Part shown: positions 10,370 to 22,600 of the stretch, in pieces | Numbering within the stretch: the stretch's first letter is position 1 | Layout: the number at the start of each line of letters is the position of its first letter | Assembly: GCA_943736015.1 (NCBI GenBank) | Contig: OX031062.1 | Span: 29,857,462 to 29,921,461 of the forward strand | Direction: 5' to 3' | Origin: Tridacna crocea | Lineage: Eukaryota > Mollusca > Bivalvia > Cardiida > Cardiidae | DNA: 64,000 nt | Made by a program: the position numbers and the translations under genes | The notes under the pieces: generated by a model | Told to the model about the DNA's origin: nothing | Databases searched by the model: none | Seen by the model: the letters and a program-made list of their open reading frames with translations, nothing else

Positions 10370-10757
10370 TTAACCCTTTACCTGTAAAGAAGACAATTTA
10401 TGAAAACAGTATGGAAATAGGAAAAAATACTGGTAACCAGCATGTCTTCCTTTTCTCAGGGTATTTTCAACCCATCCAAAAATGAATTTCATTTTTTAGC
10501 CACACTTACTTTTTTGTCTACTAGTGCTTTCAATTTGTACAAGTCATTTACCCTAGTGCTTTCAAGGAAGATGCCTTTTGATAACACTGTGGGTAAAGGA
10601 GAAAATACTGGTAACCAGCATTTTCTCCCTTTCCCACAATGTTTTCTACTCATTCAAAGACAAATTCCATCCTTCCAAGTTCCAGCCACATTTAAATTGT
10701 TGTTTCCAAATGTTTTCAATTGGACAAGTCTAGGATCTATCCTGTGATAAAGAATTA
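10370..10757 (+). mobile_element. Two Pal-A copies in series
   Basis: 10370-10550 with a damaged palindrome, and 10560-10757 with a good palindrome and AAGAATTAA end. Confidence 0.8.
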
Positions 10758-11129
10758 AGCATTTTTGCTCTGGTTAGCTAAAAACTTCTATTCAGAAGTA
10801 CTATACATGTATTTACAAACATATCTTACTAATATACTTTCAGAGCTTTCTCCTGGTAGAAGAATGACACTAAAAAGGAACCATGACTGCAAGACAACTG
10901 CACATTACAGGGACCACATGTTATGCAGTGGTGTTCTCATATATGTATAATTGGACATGCAGTCATTTAAACATTTAATTAAAGAAAAATAGTACTATAG
11001 TATTAATGTTCTATGTTTACCATCTTTGCACCACAAAGAAGTTCATGCTAACATTTACCGGTACTGTTCAATAGTTAAAAGGGTATTTAAATCCTAACGA
11101 GAAATGACACTAATTTAAAACAGCATTGC

Positions 11130-11850
11130 AGCAGACTGCTTTTGAAAATATTGTGACCAAATATGTTATTGCTCACAGTTAGCAATATCTATTTGCAACA
11201 ATGTTTTCATCTCAATCTTTCAATTATTTTTCTCCATTTGCCTCTATCTAGTGTTAAAAGTAAAGTTAGGTTTCAAGACTTTGTTAAATAAAGAAAAAGT
11301 AATATTCTTGTTTATATTTAGAACAAAAATCCCTAATGCTCCTTGAAGAGTGAAAGCAATAAACATGTGGTAAAATTCACTCAATGACATTGTGCAGAAA
11401 AAGAAATTTTGTTACATAGAAGTCTTATTAGCTGCACAAAATTAATAGTTGTTTGAAAACATTGTGAGAAATGGCAAATTAATAAACAGTTTTGCATTTT
11501 TTCTGAAGCAGAAATTTGCTCCATCAAGGAACCCAAGTAACATGACAATAATGCAAAAGTGTTTTGTTACTACAAATGTAATAAAGATAAATATCTACAA
11601 AACTTTTAAGACTTTTCATGTTTATTTTGTTTAATCTTTACCAACTGATAAAACTCTGCACTTCTTCAAATTCAAAGCATTTGCAGACAATTGATTGATT
11701 TTGACTCACATTTTACAATTTACCTAATAAAAGGTAGAAAACATTGTGTTGAAAGTAAAAATTATTAGTTGTCTTTTCACACAATGTTTCCTAAAGTATT
11801 TTTCTGCAGGGTTGTTAAAAGTCAGGATTTTTTGGTAAAGATTTACAAGT
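11130..11850. mobile_element. Old Pal-A remnants
   Basis: Palindrome traces at 11145-11205 and 11450-11480; a diverged - copy at 11634-11850. Confidence 0.6.
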
Positions 11851-12264
11851 CATCAAAAATAATAAAATTGCTGCTGAAACATATTTGCAGCACAAAACTT
11901 CAGAAGCATCCTTGTGAATGCGAAAAAAAATAATCAAGGAGTAAAGCTTGAGTATTCGTTAAATCATGTCACAATTAGACATTACTTATTTTGACCAATT
12001 TGTCCTTAGGTCAAAATGTTTTCAAAATTGGTCTGCTGCAAGACACAAAAAGTTGTCTACAGGAGACAGACCACTGACCCCTTTATCTGCTGGTATAAAA
12101 TTACTGGGCTGTCTCTGGTCCAACAACACTTGCAAGGATGAATTAAACAAGGGCTTTATAAGAAGACATGCAACCATTTTAATCTTTTACCATCTAACAA
12201 AATTTTCATCATGTCTATTTTGAAAGCAAAGTTGGAGGATGAAAAATTGTAGCCTAAATGATTA

Positions 12265-12404
12265 GGTTTATGACTGAGAGGAAACATTGTGAAAAATGTA
12301 TAAAAAGCCGACGACCATTTTTTCTCTCCTCTTCCTTCAATGTTTTCGAAAGCCCTGTGCTTCAGGGCAATTTATTAGGAACAAAATTGTTTGGTAAAGG
12401 GTTA
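12265..12404 (-). mobile_element. Pal-A MITE, left truncated, diverged
   Basis: Ends TTGTTTGGTAAAGGGTTAA. Confidence 0.7.
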
Positions 12405-12917
12405 AGTCACAGAACAAAATTTCGACTGGTTCAAGCTGAGAGGATTAGCAGGTGATATGCAAATGAACTGTTGAATTTTGTCTTTGAATGGATGCAAAAC
12501 ACCACAGAAAAAATGATTTCCAATATTTTCTCACATTTATTGTCCTGGCTTCCCTCCCCCTAGCTGTTTTGACACAAGCTTTTTTGAAGAAAATGCCCTG
12601 CAAATCATATCTTGTGTAGTACATCCTGTTGCATCTGCTGTCATTTGGACAGTCATGAATTAATCTTCTGTTTTAGTTGTTTGGCATTTCCAATGAGTCT
12701 AAAGTAGGTGATGTTTCATGTGGCACTGTACAGATGTTATTGTGATTGTTAGGATTTCATGGCCTATCTGCCCTCCTGCAAAAAAAAAAAAAAACAGGCT
12801 AAAGCAATGTATTCAAAAAGACTTTCTGCAGAATATTTCACCATAAGAAGCATTACACTTGTTAAGGCTACATCAAAATAGGCAAGCACAAGTACTGATT
12901 CTGAGTATTCAAATAGT

Positions 12918-13137
12918 CTACAATTCTTTGTTATAACCATCAAAGTGCCTTTGACCACTTTAGTTGCTTTTGTGATCAATGTACATCATGACTAGACTGT
13001 ACAAAGTCTGCAGTCTGATCTACATTGATCGCTTTACTAAGACCGTCCAGACGAGGGCAACTTCAACATTATTCTCACGATCTTATTTATAAAATGAAAT
13101 GCGTCTTTGATTTATTCCGTGCTCTTTAAAGGGTTAA
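12918..13137 (-). mobile_element. Pal-C MITE, left end decayed
   Basis: Right end CTTTAAAGGGTTAA; core GTCTGCAGTCTGATCTACAT. Confidence 0.6.
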
Positions 13138-13982
13138 GCTTATATACCTAGTTTTGAACTAGAAATGATGAATTTAACTGAAAATAATTCCACAAAAGAT
13201 GCTAAAATAGGTTCTGAAGCCAATAATTCACGACCATTTAAGAATGGCTGTCTAAGGCAATTCAATTAATAAAATGAGGCCGAATAATTCCAACTGTCAT
13301 TACCGGCAACATTCAATATAGTGCAAAGGAGACTTGGGTGCGAAACTGCACTGGTGCGAAACATATCAAAACCGCAGTATGTTTCTAAACGCCCCTGAAG
13401 ACGCGATATGAGTGCATTTCTAGAACAAGTGGCTTCTTTAAAAAAGAAGCCAGGAGAGGTCGACATCATTTTTTTCTAATACTTTTTATGCTTTTACGTT
13501 AAATATAATCTAGGTACATGTAAAGAAACAAGCAAGACAATAAACGGGTAGTTGAAATCTGTTCAGTTGTACATACACATTCATCAAAGTGGATGGCAAA
13601 CACAGGATTCCGTATTCATCCGTCCTTGTAATTTATATAAGTCACACGACCTTCTTCCCGCGTTTTAAGGTCACGTGATTTTTTCCGCTGTGTTCGTTTC
13701 TATTTTTAACGAAATTCTTTTTTCTTTTTCTTCTTTTTGTTAAGATTTAAGATTGTTATATAAAATTAAAATTGTTGGAAAGGGAATATGCAATTAAATC
13801 CTTACAATTTTGTTGAAATTCGTGATATAGAAACAAACCACGTCTATTTCCTATTTCAGTTTTTAGACTTCGATTTCTTTATAAAATCATGACGAAACAG
13901 ACTGTGTATCGTAACAATTCCCCTACAAAGATTGGATTTAGACAGCAATTTCTGAGGCAGTCTGCCTTTTAAACTCAACACT

Positions 13983-14010
13983 GTTGGAGAGGTCTGATGA
14001 CCTCTCCAAC
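13983..14010. repeat. Perfect 11-bp hairpin
   Basis: GTTGGAGAGGT and its exact complement flank a six-base loop. It is isolated in otherwise unremarkable sequence and not a histone-type stem-loop. Function unknown. Confidence 0.6.
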
Positions 14011-14515
14011 TAAAAAACATTATTTTATTGCCATAACTAGGTTAGTTTGGCCTTCTTAGATCAGAAATCGACCGAGTACATATCAATTGCAACGATGTAC
14101 GAAAACTGGGTTACGGATTTTCGCTGATTTCCACGGCCTGTATTTAAATCACAAAATTATTTCTAAACAATATTTTGACCCTTACCAACATCTTTCATCT
14201 CCAGTTTTTCCTCTCCAAACCCATTTTTGAGAATTTGAAGAATATGCACATCGGTGTAGCGTCACGAATGTCGGTACATGCATAAGCAAAATAGTGGAAA
14301 GTATCTCAATATGTCGACCAGTCCCCCGGAAGTGCATTTCATCTAAACGAGACTTACTGACCCTATTGACCTTTTTCTTGCATTTATTTTAGAAATTATC
14401 GTTTTTGCTATGTACTTTTTTGTTTTTCAATGATTTCATCTAAAAATTGACTTTAACCGCGAAAAAAAATTTTTTGACATACGGAGAAGGGTCGGTCCGT
14501 TCGTTTGGTTGCAAA

Positions 14516-14525
14516 GTCACGTGAC
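14516..14525. promoter_or_regulatory. Palindromic GTCACGTGAC E-box
   Basis: A perfect CLEAR/bHLH-Zip palindrome, followed by CATGTGAC. It lies just upstream of the pogo remnant and 7.8 kb from MON1, so relevance to MON1 is doubtful; it may belong to the transposon promoter. Confidence 0.25.
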
Positions 14526-14606
14526 TGTCATGTGACCTCAGTGATCGGTTCGGTACAGGGTATTTTAAAAGTGTTGGAACCTTATATAATTTTTTTTGGC
14601 AAACAG

Positions 14607-15491
14607 ATGGTGAGAATATTTGTTACTATTGTTGTAAAGTGAATAAAAAGCATTTTTTCTTTCTATATCATTTATTTATCTATATTTCTTCTTTCATTTC
14701 AGGCAAACCCTGTGTCTTCTACATCAAAATACAGGATTTTTTCACCAACAGCAATGACCAATGCCTACCAAGCAGTAAGAAAAATGCAGATGCCAGTTAA
14801 AACTGCTGCACGACAATATGTTGTTCCCCAGACAACCTTAAGGGATCGTGTTCTTGGACGAATTGATCCAGAAACGACATCATCAGGGCCACAAGCGTTA
14901 CTGAGTCAACATGAAGAGGCAGTATTTGTGGAGCATATCAAGTCTATGTCTCAGCTCGGTTATGGATATTCCCGAAGTGAGGTTATCAATCAAGCATCAA
15001 ATTATGCTGTGTTCCTTGGAAAATGAGATGAGGAACATCCATTGAGTGACAGATGGTACAGGTCTTTCATGGACAGATGGCCAGAACTTAAGAAAGTGAA
15101 ATCTAGATCTCTTGTCAACTATAGGGCACAAGCAACCTCCAAAGAAAATGTATCTTCATATTTTGATAATGTACAATCTGTATTACAAAGAAATAACCTT
15201 ATGAACAAACCAGAGCACATATACAACGTTGATGAAAAAGGTGTGCAGACTGAGCATAGACCACCATATATCATCTGCGCAGATAATTCTGTCCCCACAA
15301 TAACATCATCCAGAACATGCATTACTACAGTTATAGGATGTGGCAATGCCATTGGTACACAAATACCACCTTACTTCATTTTCAAAGGAAAACGCCTCAC
15401 AAGTGAACTCCTACAGGGAGCAAGTCCTGGTACGCAAGGAACAGTCACTGAAACTGGTTGGTCAAATTCAGATGTCATCAGTATATCATAA
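14607..15491 (+). pseudogene. Pogo/Tigger-type (Tc1/mariner) transposase, truncated
   Basis: A main exon starts after TTTCAG at 14703. A possible one-codon first exon ATG|GTGAGA at 14607-14609 joins it in phase. The reading shows an HTH_psq region (AMTNAYQAVRKMQMPVKTAA, QYVVPQTTLRDRVLGRID), a CENP-B-type segment (LSDRWYRSFMDRWPELKKVK) and the start of a DDE_1 domain (HIYNVDEKGVQTEH, FKGKRLTSELLQGA, ETGWSNSDVI). TGA at 15024-15026 interrupts it where related proteins have arginine (CGA to TGA fits CpG decay). It ends before the second catalytic aspartate, so about half of the DDE domain is missing. Confidence 0.82.
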
Positions 15492-17474
15492 GATAAAACA
15501 AACTACCATCAATGATATTAACAATTTTCTTAATTGACAACACACTTAACGCATCAGACAACCTTAACCTGACACTGAATTTTTTCATTAACTTAAACCT
15601 CTCTGTAGAATCAGACATTCTATAAACTTTTCCAAAGGTTTATAATTCAGTGTTATTTTAATTTGGTATGATGCTGAGATGACTTTACTAGACCAACGAA
15701 AGCAATAAGTATCGTTAATTCTATTATTCTGTGGCAAAACAGAGATTTGTTCCAATTGGAATTCAATTGTTTGTTTAAACGTGTAAATCTGTTACATTGT
15801 ACGTCGCCCCCGTAATTCGCCCTTTAAATACATCTCCGTTTGTAAATTAGTTAAGTATCTTTAAATTGCTTTCTGAGAATTTATCATCGATAGAAATATA
15901 TATGATTAAAAAACATTTTCCAGAATTTTATTGAGAGAAACAGTCATGACAGCACCATTTAAGAAGCCTATCTGCTATACTGTGTATGTATTGACTACGT
16001 TTGTTTGTGAGACCTTGGCAACAGTAACTAAGGTAATCGGTTTATCTTATCACCACGGATCCATGTATTTGATTGCGCCATGAATATTTATAGATCGAGG
16101 TAATAGACCATTTGCCAAATACCGTTACTGACGCGTCACCACGAGTTACTTCCCTTTCCATCCGACAATTTTTTTCCAATCCTGTATATATACCCTAATG
16201 GTGAACGTGTCATATTTTTTAAATGGATTACATACTAAACGCGATAAATAAACAACCTAAAACGGCCGTGCGTTAGTTTCATCAATTATATTTTTCGAAG
16301 ACACACACAAAAAAGAACTGTTGTTTTATGAATTTTTCGGTAGACTTCAGAGAGTAAAGCGGTATCGGTATCATTTATAAGTGTTGTCTCCTGCCGGGCG
16401 TGTTGATAGAGCTTTTGTATGCAGACTGCATTAACCCTTTCGCTACCAAGTGCGACTCGATGACCTTTTGCAGACAATATAGATTCAGATCACACCAGGA
16501 AGAACCTGCAGTTTGATCCTAGATCTACACTATCTGATACGGAGATATTTTTTCCGAGATATTCCTTTAAAATAACTTTTTAGGTTTTACTATCGGCTTT
16601 AAAAGTGGCATTTAATATATTTAGTAAAATAAGGTTTAACTTAAATTAAACAAATACCCACCTCCAAATTTACTAAAGAAATTAGTGCAAATATACCGTT
16701 TAAAGTGGGACCTGTTAACCCAGGTTACATAATGCACTTGAAAAAAAAATTTTCAGGCAGAAAAATGCATCTTTTGGCACCAGTAATTAGAACAGACTTA
16801 CCTTCCGTTACAGCTTTTAACAATTCCAAACCTTTACAAGTGATCAACGTCAGACTAAACGGGATAAACACTTAATTATGACACGTGTGTGTTTACTAGT
16901 CGGTGCCTAAAAAGTACACAGCAGCTTTTCAAATAGATCATCCACTTTGACGGTGAAACACCGAGATCAAACGTACACCCAGCTAACCCTTGACTAGCTT
17001 TTCAATGAAAATAAGTACATGTATAGCACGTACAGTGTATTAGCTTCCTGAAAATGAATCTGTAACATCTTTTCTTCTAGAGGGAATGGAAAGTTTGAAA
17101 TTTGAATTAAACTTTGTTATTACGATAGTCAACTTACAAGGTAGTTCAAACAGGAACATGGCAAACATGCAACTATACAGATTTTTAAAAATGTTATTTC
17201 AAAGTTAAGATTTCTGCTATAAATTCAAAATGTTTGATTTCCCAGTTTCTTGTAAGTAGACTGTCTCTGTCTTTTAGCAGATACTGGTACGATTTTTTGG
17301 AAAAATTATCACATTAATAGCTTAAATAAATCAAACCACAGATTCCTGGACTTCGAGCCTGTACTTTACAAATTTAGCTACAGAATTACGCAAACATTGG
17401 TTGAATAATCAGACATAAAATTAGGAAAGGTCTATTGCAGGTATATTGATGTTATCCCCCACACCCCATTTTCA
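15492..17474. other. No gene seen
   Basis: Apart from the Pal-C-like copy at 16431, nothing recognisable; short frames only. Confidence 0.5.
16431..16620 (+). mobile_element. Pal-C-like MITE, diverged
   Basis: TTAACCCTTTCGCTACCAAG start; core has TGCAGTTTGATCCTAGATCT. Right end uncertain. Confidence 0.5.
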
Positions 17475-17554
17475 CAATGGAGAGATCTTACGAACTTGCT
17501 CCTGGTCAACGTTACTGTCCCTGTCAATTTTACGTACCCGCTTGAGTAAAAAAC

Positions 17555-17581
17555 ATGGCTTCGCCCACAAGATTACACAAG
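17555..17581 (+). other. First-exon-like unit MASPTRLHK (left copy)
   Basis: ATG in context AAACATGG opens nine codons that end at AAG|GTAAGC. The same unit occurs inverted at 19999-20025, with upstream sequence also conserved. No downstream exon was identified and the product is not recognised. Confidence 0.35.
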
Positions 17582-18218
17582 GTAAGCACAAAAACATTTT
17601 TTTAACATGTTATTGAATAGATATGCAGTTGCATTTGTCGCATGGAATGTCCGGGATATCAGTGCACGTTAATATTTAGTTCTTTTGGTGTTTAATCGTT
17701 TGTTGAAGACGTTTAATCCAACAAAGTTTCGTCGGCGACTACGATTTCTGGAAAAAACACTACTGTGAGTCTCTAAAAACCTTTGTAAAACATATACACT
17801 CGATATTCTTAAGTGTGTGCCGTGTCAGATGACCAATACAGTGATTATCCGCAGAACTATAAACCGATAAAAAGTCATATTGCAGTTATTAAAGGATATT
17901 TTGCCATTTTTACATTACAACGTAAGATGCTTCTAAATTTAATACAACGATTCAGCTTCTGAGCTGAAAATACGTTAAGCGTATTTGTGTTACAGTGAAC
18001 AATTTTGTCATTTTGGTCAAGATTCTATATTGATTATCGTAGTCACAGTCGTAGTGTAGTTTAATAAATACTTGAATGAAACTACAATTCTAAAACACGT
18101 TGAACTCGTTTTTCTATCAATAGACCTAATGTTACTGGGCATGTATTCAGGTGATCTCGGGTTCTCTGTTTCTATCCCAAATTTTATTAAGCTGGTAGAA
18201 TCAGACACCCATCGTGAA

Positions 18219-18245
<27 letters not shown>
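18219..18245. repeat. (AG)n microsatellite
   Basis: About 13 uninterrupted AG units. Confidence 0.9.
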
Positions 18246-18249
<4 letters not shown>

Positions 18250-18596
18250 TCCTTAGGTAGACTGGTCCTTGAAAATACAGAAAATTGACCTAAATGCACA
18301 ATGCACAAGCTGACCTAGGCAGATTATTTTCGCAAAAGTCCCCTTTTCAGAGAGTATCGCTGATAAATATTGAAAACATAGTATTAGATATTACTAGTTA
18401 CTTTTAGGTGTGCCGCTTACAAAGCATACCAATGATTGTTCGTTGGTGATCATTATTATTACATTATATTCACGAAAACGAGTCACTTGATGATGATATT
18501 GAAGATGATATTTATAATACAATGTAGTTATGGATCTTCTGCACGATAGTTATGATAGATATCCTTTGCATGATACTGTCTGTCATCAACCTCTGC

Positions 18597-18967
18597 ATCT
18601 ATATCACAGGAATTTGACATTCTATAACCAAAATAAATGATTAATGTGAAAAGAAAATCCCCCCCCCCAATATAATGTAAACACATGGAATGCAACGTCT
18701 CGATCACCGGCGCCTGCACAAGACAGCCTTTCCCACCCAAAATCACCCATGAAACAAACATTGATCATAATTTCCTTTAGCCTACCGATAGACAACACAA
18801 AATGTACCTGCGACATTTGGCGATTTCTCAGTAGACACATTTTAACCGGAAATATCCGTCATTACATTTTTTTTTGACAATTTCTATCCATCGACGAGGC
18901 AATTCACTGACGTCACGCGAGGATTCCCAGGAAGGACCAGGAAGTGTATTTTCGGATTACGTATTAG
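18597..18967. repeat. Inner inverted-repeat arm (left)
   Basis: Reverse complement of 19092-19462 with moderate divergence. It contains the CRE-type palindrome TGACGTCA near the centre side. A C-run at about 18660 is not in the other arm. Confidence 0.75.
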
Positions 18968-19091
18968 AGTCAAATATCTTTTCTTTGAAAGAGAATACGG
19001 TCAAATACTTTTCTTAGTTACTTCTAGAAAAATCTTAAGTATCATGTGATGTCCATAAATATATCTTAAAAACGAAAAAAAATATTAAAAA

Positions 19092-19462
19092 CTAATACGT
19101 AATCCGAAAATACGCTTCCTGGCTCTTCCCGTGACGTCAACAAATGGCCTCCTCTATGGATAGAAATTGTCAAAAAAATTGTAAAACATGACGGATTTCT
19201 CCGGTTAAAAGGTGTCTTCTGAGAAATCGTCGAATGTCTCAGGTACATTTTTGTGTTGTCTATCGCTAGGCTAAAGCAAATTATGATCAATGTTTGTTTC
19301 GTGGGTGATTTTGGGTTGGAAAGGCTGTCTTGTGCTGGCACTTGAAATCGAGATGTTGCATTCCTTGTGTTTATATTATATAGGGGCGACTTTTTTCCAT
19401 ATTTTATCATTAATTTTATTTTGGTTATAGAATGTCAAATTCCTGTGTCTATATCAAGGCAT
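19092..19462. repeat. Inner inverted-repeat arm (right)
   Basis: Partner of the left arm, separated by a 124-bp loop. It also keeps TGACGTCA. An ATG-initiated frame present in the left arm (MCLLRNRQMSQ then GTACAT) is lost here. Confidence 0.75.
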
Positions 19463-19998
19463 TTCATTTCAAAAGCATAAAAAAGGACAATAAACTTGAC
19501 GGAAAGAAAAACCGAAAGATGGACAAGTAGATAGTTATACATATTGATTAAAAAAGGGGGAAAAATCATTAAACTCGTACACAATCACATTATGATATCG
19601 TTCTGTTTCAATTCAGGAACTGGATCGTTTTATTGTGTTCTGGAGCGTGGAGCGTTGCCTACAAAAATTGACAGAAAAGTGTTTTTTTTAAATGGAAGTC
19701 GTATAGTTTTTGTTTTCAACTGTGGTGAATAAAGCATATGTGATTCACTTGACACAACACAAACTTCAGATTATTGTGTTTGTATGTTTAAAAAAGCCTT
19801 TCGCTGACTCCCGCGTGTTGATTACTCAGAAATCGCAGTCGCTGGAGGAAGTTTGTTGGATTAAACGTCTTTAACAAGTAACAAACCACCAAAGGGACAA
19901 TACAGAAATATGCACTGACATCCCAGACATTCCGTGCGACAACCATCTACAGCACATCTACTCATCTGGTTGTTATAGAAGTATGTTTTTGTGCTTAC

Positions 19999-20025
19999 CT
20001 TGTGTAATCTTGTGGGCGCAGCCAT
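19999..20025 (-). other. First-exon-like unit MAAPTRLHK (right copy)
   Basis: Inverted partner of the unit at 17555: nine codons, one Ser-to-Ala change, then the same GTAAGC donor. Preservation of start codon and donor in both copies suggests an ancestral 5' exon, but a real gene is not shown. Confidence 0.35.
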
Positions 20026-20118
20026 GTTTTTTACTCGAGCGGGTACGTAAAATTGACAGGGGGCAGTAACGTTGACCAAGAGCAAGTTCGTAAGGTCTCT
20101 CCAGTGTGATTTTTTATA

Positions 20119-20565
20119 ACACAATCTTTCACCAACTCTTTACGAAACAAAAATTTGGGACTTGCCCACATTGGAAGTCTTTGCAGATAAAAATTTGAAT
20201 GTGGATTAAAAATGAAATTTTCTTTATGAAGGATAGCAAGGGAAAAGGACAAAAGGTTGGTTACTAGAATTTTAACCCTTTTCAACAACATTTTTAAAAA
20301 ACTACATTATATTTCTAAGGGTCGTAAGAAACTTGGGTTATGTGGCATAGGGTTTTAAATAGTTACTGCGAATGTTTTCACCCGAAGACAACACTTTGGA
20401 CTCGTCCAGATACTTAGCATGTGGAGACGATTGAATAAATGTGGGTCAAATGGTTGTAATTGTCTTTTAAAAAGTAAAAAAAAAAATTGTTGAAACAGGA
20501 GAAAATGCATGTTGCAAGCCCTTCCTTTTTTCCTCAAATATTTTCGCTCACACTTTGAAAATTAG
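20119..20565. mobile_element. Two old Pal-A copies
   Basis: A - copy 20130-20357 with all blocks diverged and a + remnant 20380-20560; both abut the inverted duplication. Confidence 0.65.
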
Positions 20566-20622
20566 TTCTTTTTCACAAACGTTTATGAACTACATATTGA
20601 TTACTTTCAGTTTTCGGTTTTT

Positions 20623-20653
20623 TGAAAGTGTGTGTGTGTGTGGGGGGGGGGGT
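20623..20653. repeat. (TG)n / poly-G simple repeat
   Basis: TG dinucleotides run into a run of G bases. Confidence 0.8.
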
Positions 20654-21446
20654 TAAGGTTGAGAAAGTGAGACAAATAACAGACAGTGTGACAAATCAGC
20701 ACGTCTGCCCCCTTTTTACACGGGTCGCTCGAAATACTTTGGTAAAAGTTTGATTAGCTGTTTAGTGTCTTCAGAAAGACAGGGACAAAGTCCATTTAGT
20801 GATTTTAAAGTACTATTATCAAACATCCTTGTTGCACTTTCAGGCATGTACCTATTGACGAATAACTTATGTTATCGATCATGAACAAAAGAAACGTGGC
20901 TTCAGATCAAAATTCAGACCTTCCATAACTTCTTTTAAGCTTCATTTTGAGTCTAAAAAATATGTATCTAATGAAGTCTTACAAAAAAAAAAGGGTCAAG
21001 GATTAAATCGGTGTTCCTTTGATCTCGGTATCGCACTGCAGAGTGGGTGACCTTTAGAACAGCTGTAATGTATTGCTTCTTACAGATTAGCACACACGTG
21101 TCACATTAAATTGACTCTTCTCATCTTTTGTTTCATATTAATTTACCCCTTTGGTGATCGTTAATGGTCAGGATTATGAATTTTATACAGGTTTCAGAGG
21201 CTAAGTCCGTTCTTAGTCTCTACATGCTCTTTATTTAAATATGATTTTATAAAATGCATATTTTGTCTTTGTGATTTTCTTTTTCAAAGGCAATATCATG
21301 AAATATGTTTGAATTGTGTTAGAATTGATTTCTGTAGATTTCTTGCTATGTCATTTTCTTTTCAGTTATGAATTTGTCCAAATTTAAAGGATTTGCGAAC
21401 GGGACATACGGCATTTGTTACTGAATTAATGCTTTGATTGTCCGGT

Positions 21447-21456
21447 GTCACGTGAT
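21447..21456. promoter_or_regulatory. CLEAR-like E-box upstream of MON1
   Basis: GTCACGTGAT matches nine of ten bases of the GTCACGTGAC element bound by TFEB/MITF at vertebrate lysosomal genes. It lies about 0.84 kb upstream of the MON1 start. Whether it works in this organism is unknown. Confidence 0.25.
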
Positions 21457-22288
21457 ACTGCTGGTGCGCCACTTACGATAAAATGGAAATATCGCTTACC
21501 GTCTATTGATTGTAATGTTGGAAATTGAATGTAAAATGCTAGAGATGTTTCATAATTATAGTTTTCAGGAACAAACTTAATTTTGTTCGATATATCAACA
21601 GGATTTTTGTCTCTATTTGTCATGCATCCTTCTGTCAAGGGGTGTTATTCCTGCTTCTTCCTCATGATCAAAAGGAGGCCACTTATACAAAAATAAACCA
21701 AACTTTGTCATGAATACTCTCCCTTCAACCGAAAAGGTATTCTTTTGCTTAGTGGGTTGACTTTTAAGCCAATATCTGAACAATATGTCTCTGTTTCTTT
21801 CAAACTATTAATTCCACACATGGATTTCCTTGACAAATACCACTTCAGCGTTTTCAACGCTTTGATTTATTCATGTGTGACTGCTTGAGACAGATTTGGC
21901 TATATCTGAACTTTCATTAAATATAATATTTCTTACCATTCTTACCATCCTAGACATCTATTGTAGACATAATATTTAATGAGAATTTAGCAACTTTTAA
22001 TTCCAAAAAGCCAGATTCCACTTTTATTTATTTCATATAGACGTTGATCTCTGTATTCATTGATAAATCTTGATTCTCTACAATTTAGATTCACCTATCA
22101 CTGCCTTAGATTTACTCCCAGCTGGAAAAAGATGAATTTTCCTTAAAGTTGAGATCCAAGAGAATACCATCGTTACTGGTATTTCGGCAGTTTCTTTCTC
22201 GATTCCGCACACCGTGTTGTTCGGAACTTTGCCTATGCCAATCGGAGTACTCTCTAGATTTGAAAACACGATTAGTATATCAGACAAA

Positions 22289-22600
22289 ATGGCCGCTAGA
22301 GAGGCGGAACTTGACGAAGAGATAGATGTTGACGAAGAATTACTTGAAGATCAAGCACCAGGTAACTCCAGCAATGTCATGTTGATAGCTGCTGATTCCT
22401 ATGAAAATCTCAGCATCGATAATTTAGAGATTGAAGAGCCACAACGGAAGAAAAAAAGTCACATACACGAAATAGTCCGACAGGGTTCCGTTGATCATGA
22501 CAGTTCCTCAGGGGGTGAAAGTGTTGCGCATGTCAACAACGTAGATGTCAACGACAAAGAAGTACCATCTTCCAGCGATGAATCAGGAGATCATGTTGAT
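22289..22600 (+). CDS. MON1: MON1 coding exon 1
   Basis: This exon encodes 104 residues of acidic, low-complexity N terminus (DEEIDVDEELLED, serine-rich SSSDESGD) and ends in phase 0 at a strong GTAAGT donor. The N-terminal tail is poorly conserved in the family, so assignment rests on the phase match with exon 2 and the strong start context. Confidence 0.88.

Larger units (their letters stand above)
13140..14600. other. No gene seen; MITE-poor
   Basis: AT-rich unique-looking sequence with E-box palindromes (TCACGTGA) and the hairpin at 13983. No coding exon recognised. Confidence 0.5.
17475..20105. repeat. Nested inverted duplication with duplicated first-exon-like unit
   Basis: Outer arms 17475-17752 and 19827-20105 and inner arms 18597-18967 and 19092-19462 are reverse complements about the same centre (near 19030). 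The stretches between arms differ in length (about 845 versus 365 bp) and do not obviously match. This reads as one inverted duplication that has since gained or lost internal sequence. Confidence 0.8.
20566..22288. other. Upstream region of MON1, no gene seen
   Basis: MITE-free. It should contain the MON1 promoter and 5' UTR; no clear TATA box was identified. Confidence 0.45.

Noticed and set aside
19861-20022. Cysteine-rich frame after MAAPTRLHK (CAVDGCRTECLGCQC)
   Set aside because: It runs through the conserved GTAAGC donor and is not preserved in the inverted copy at 17582 onwards.
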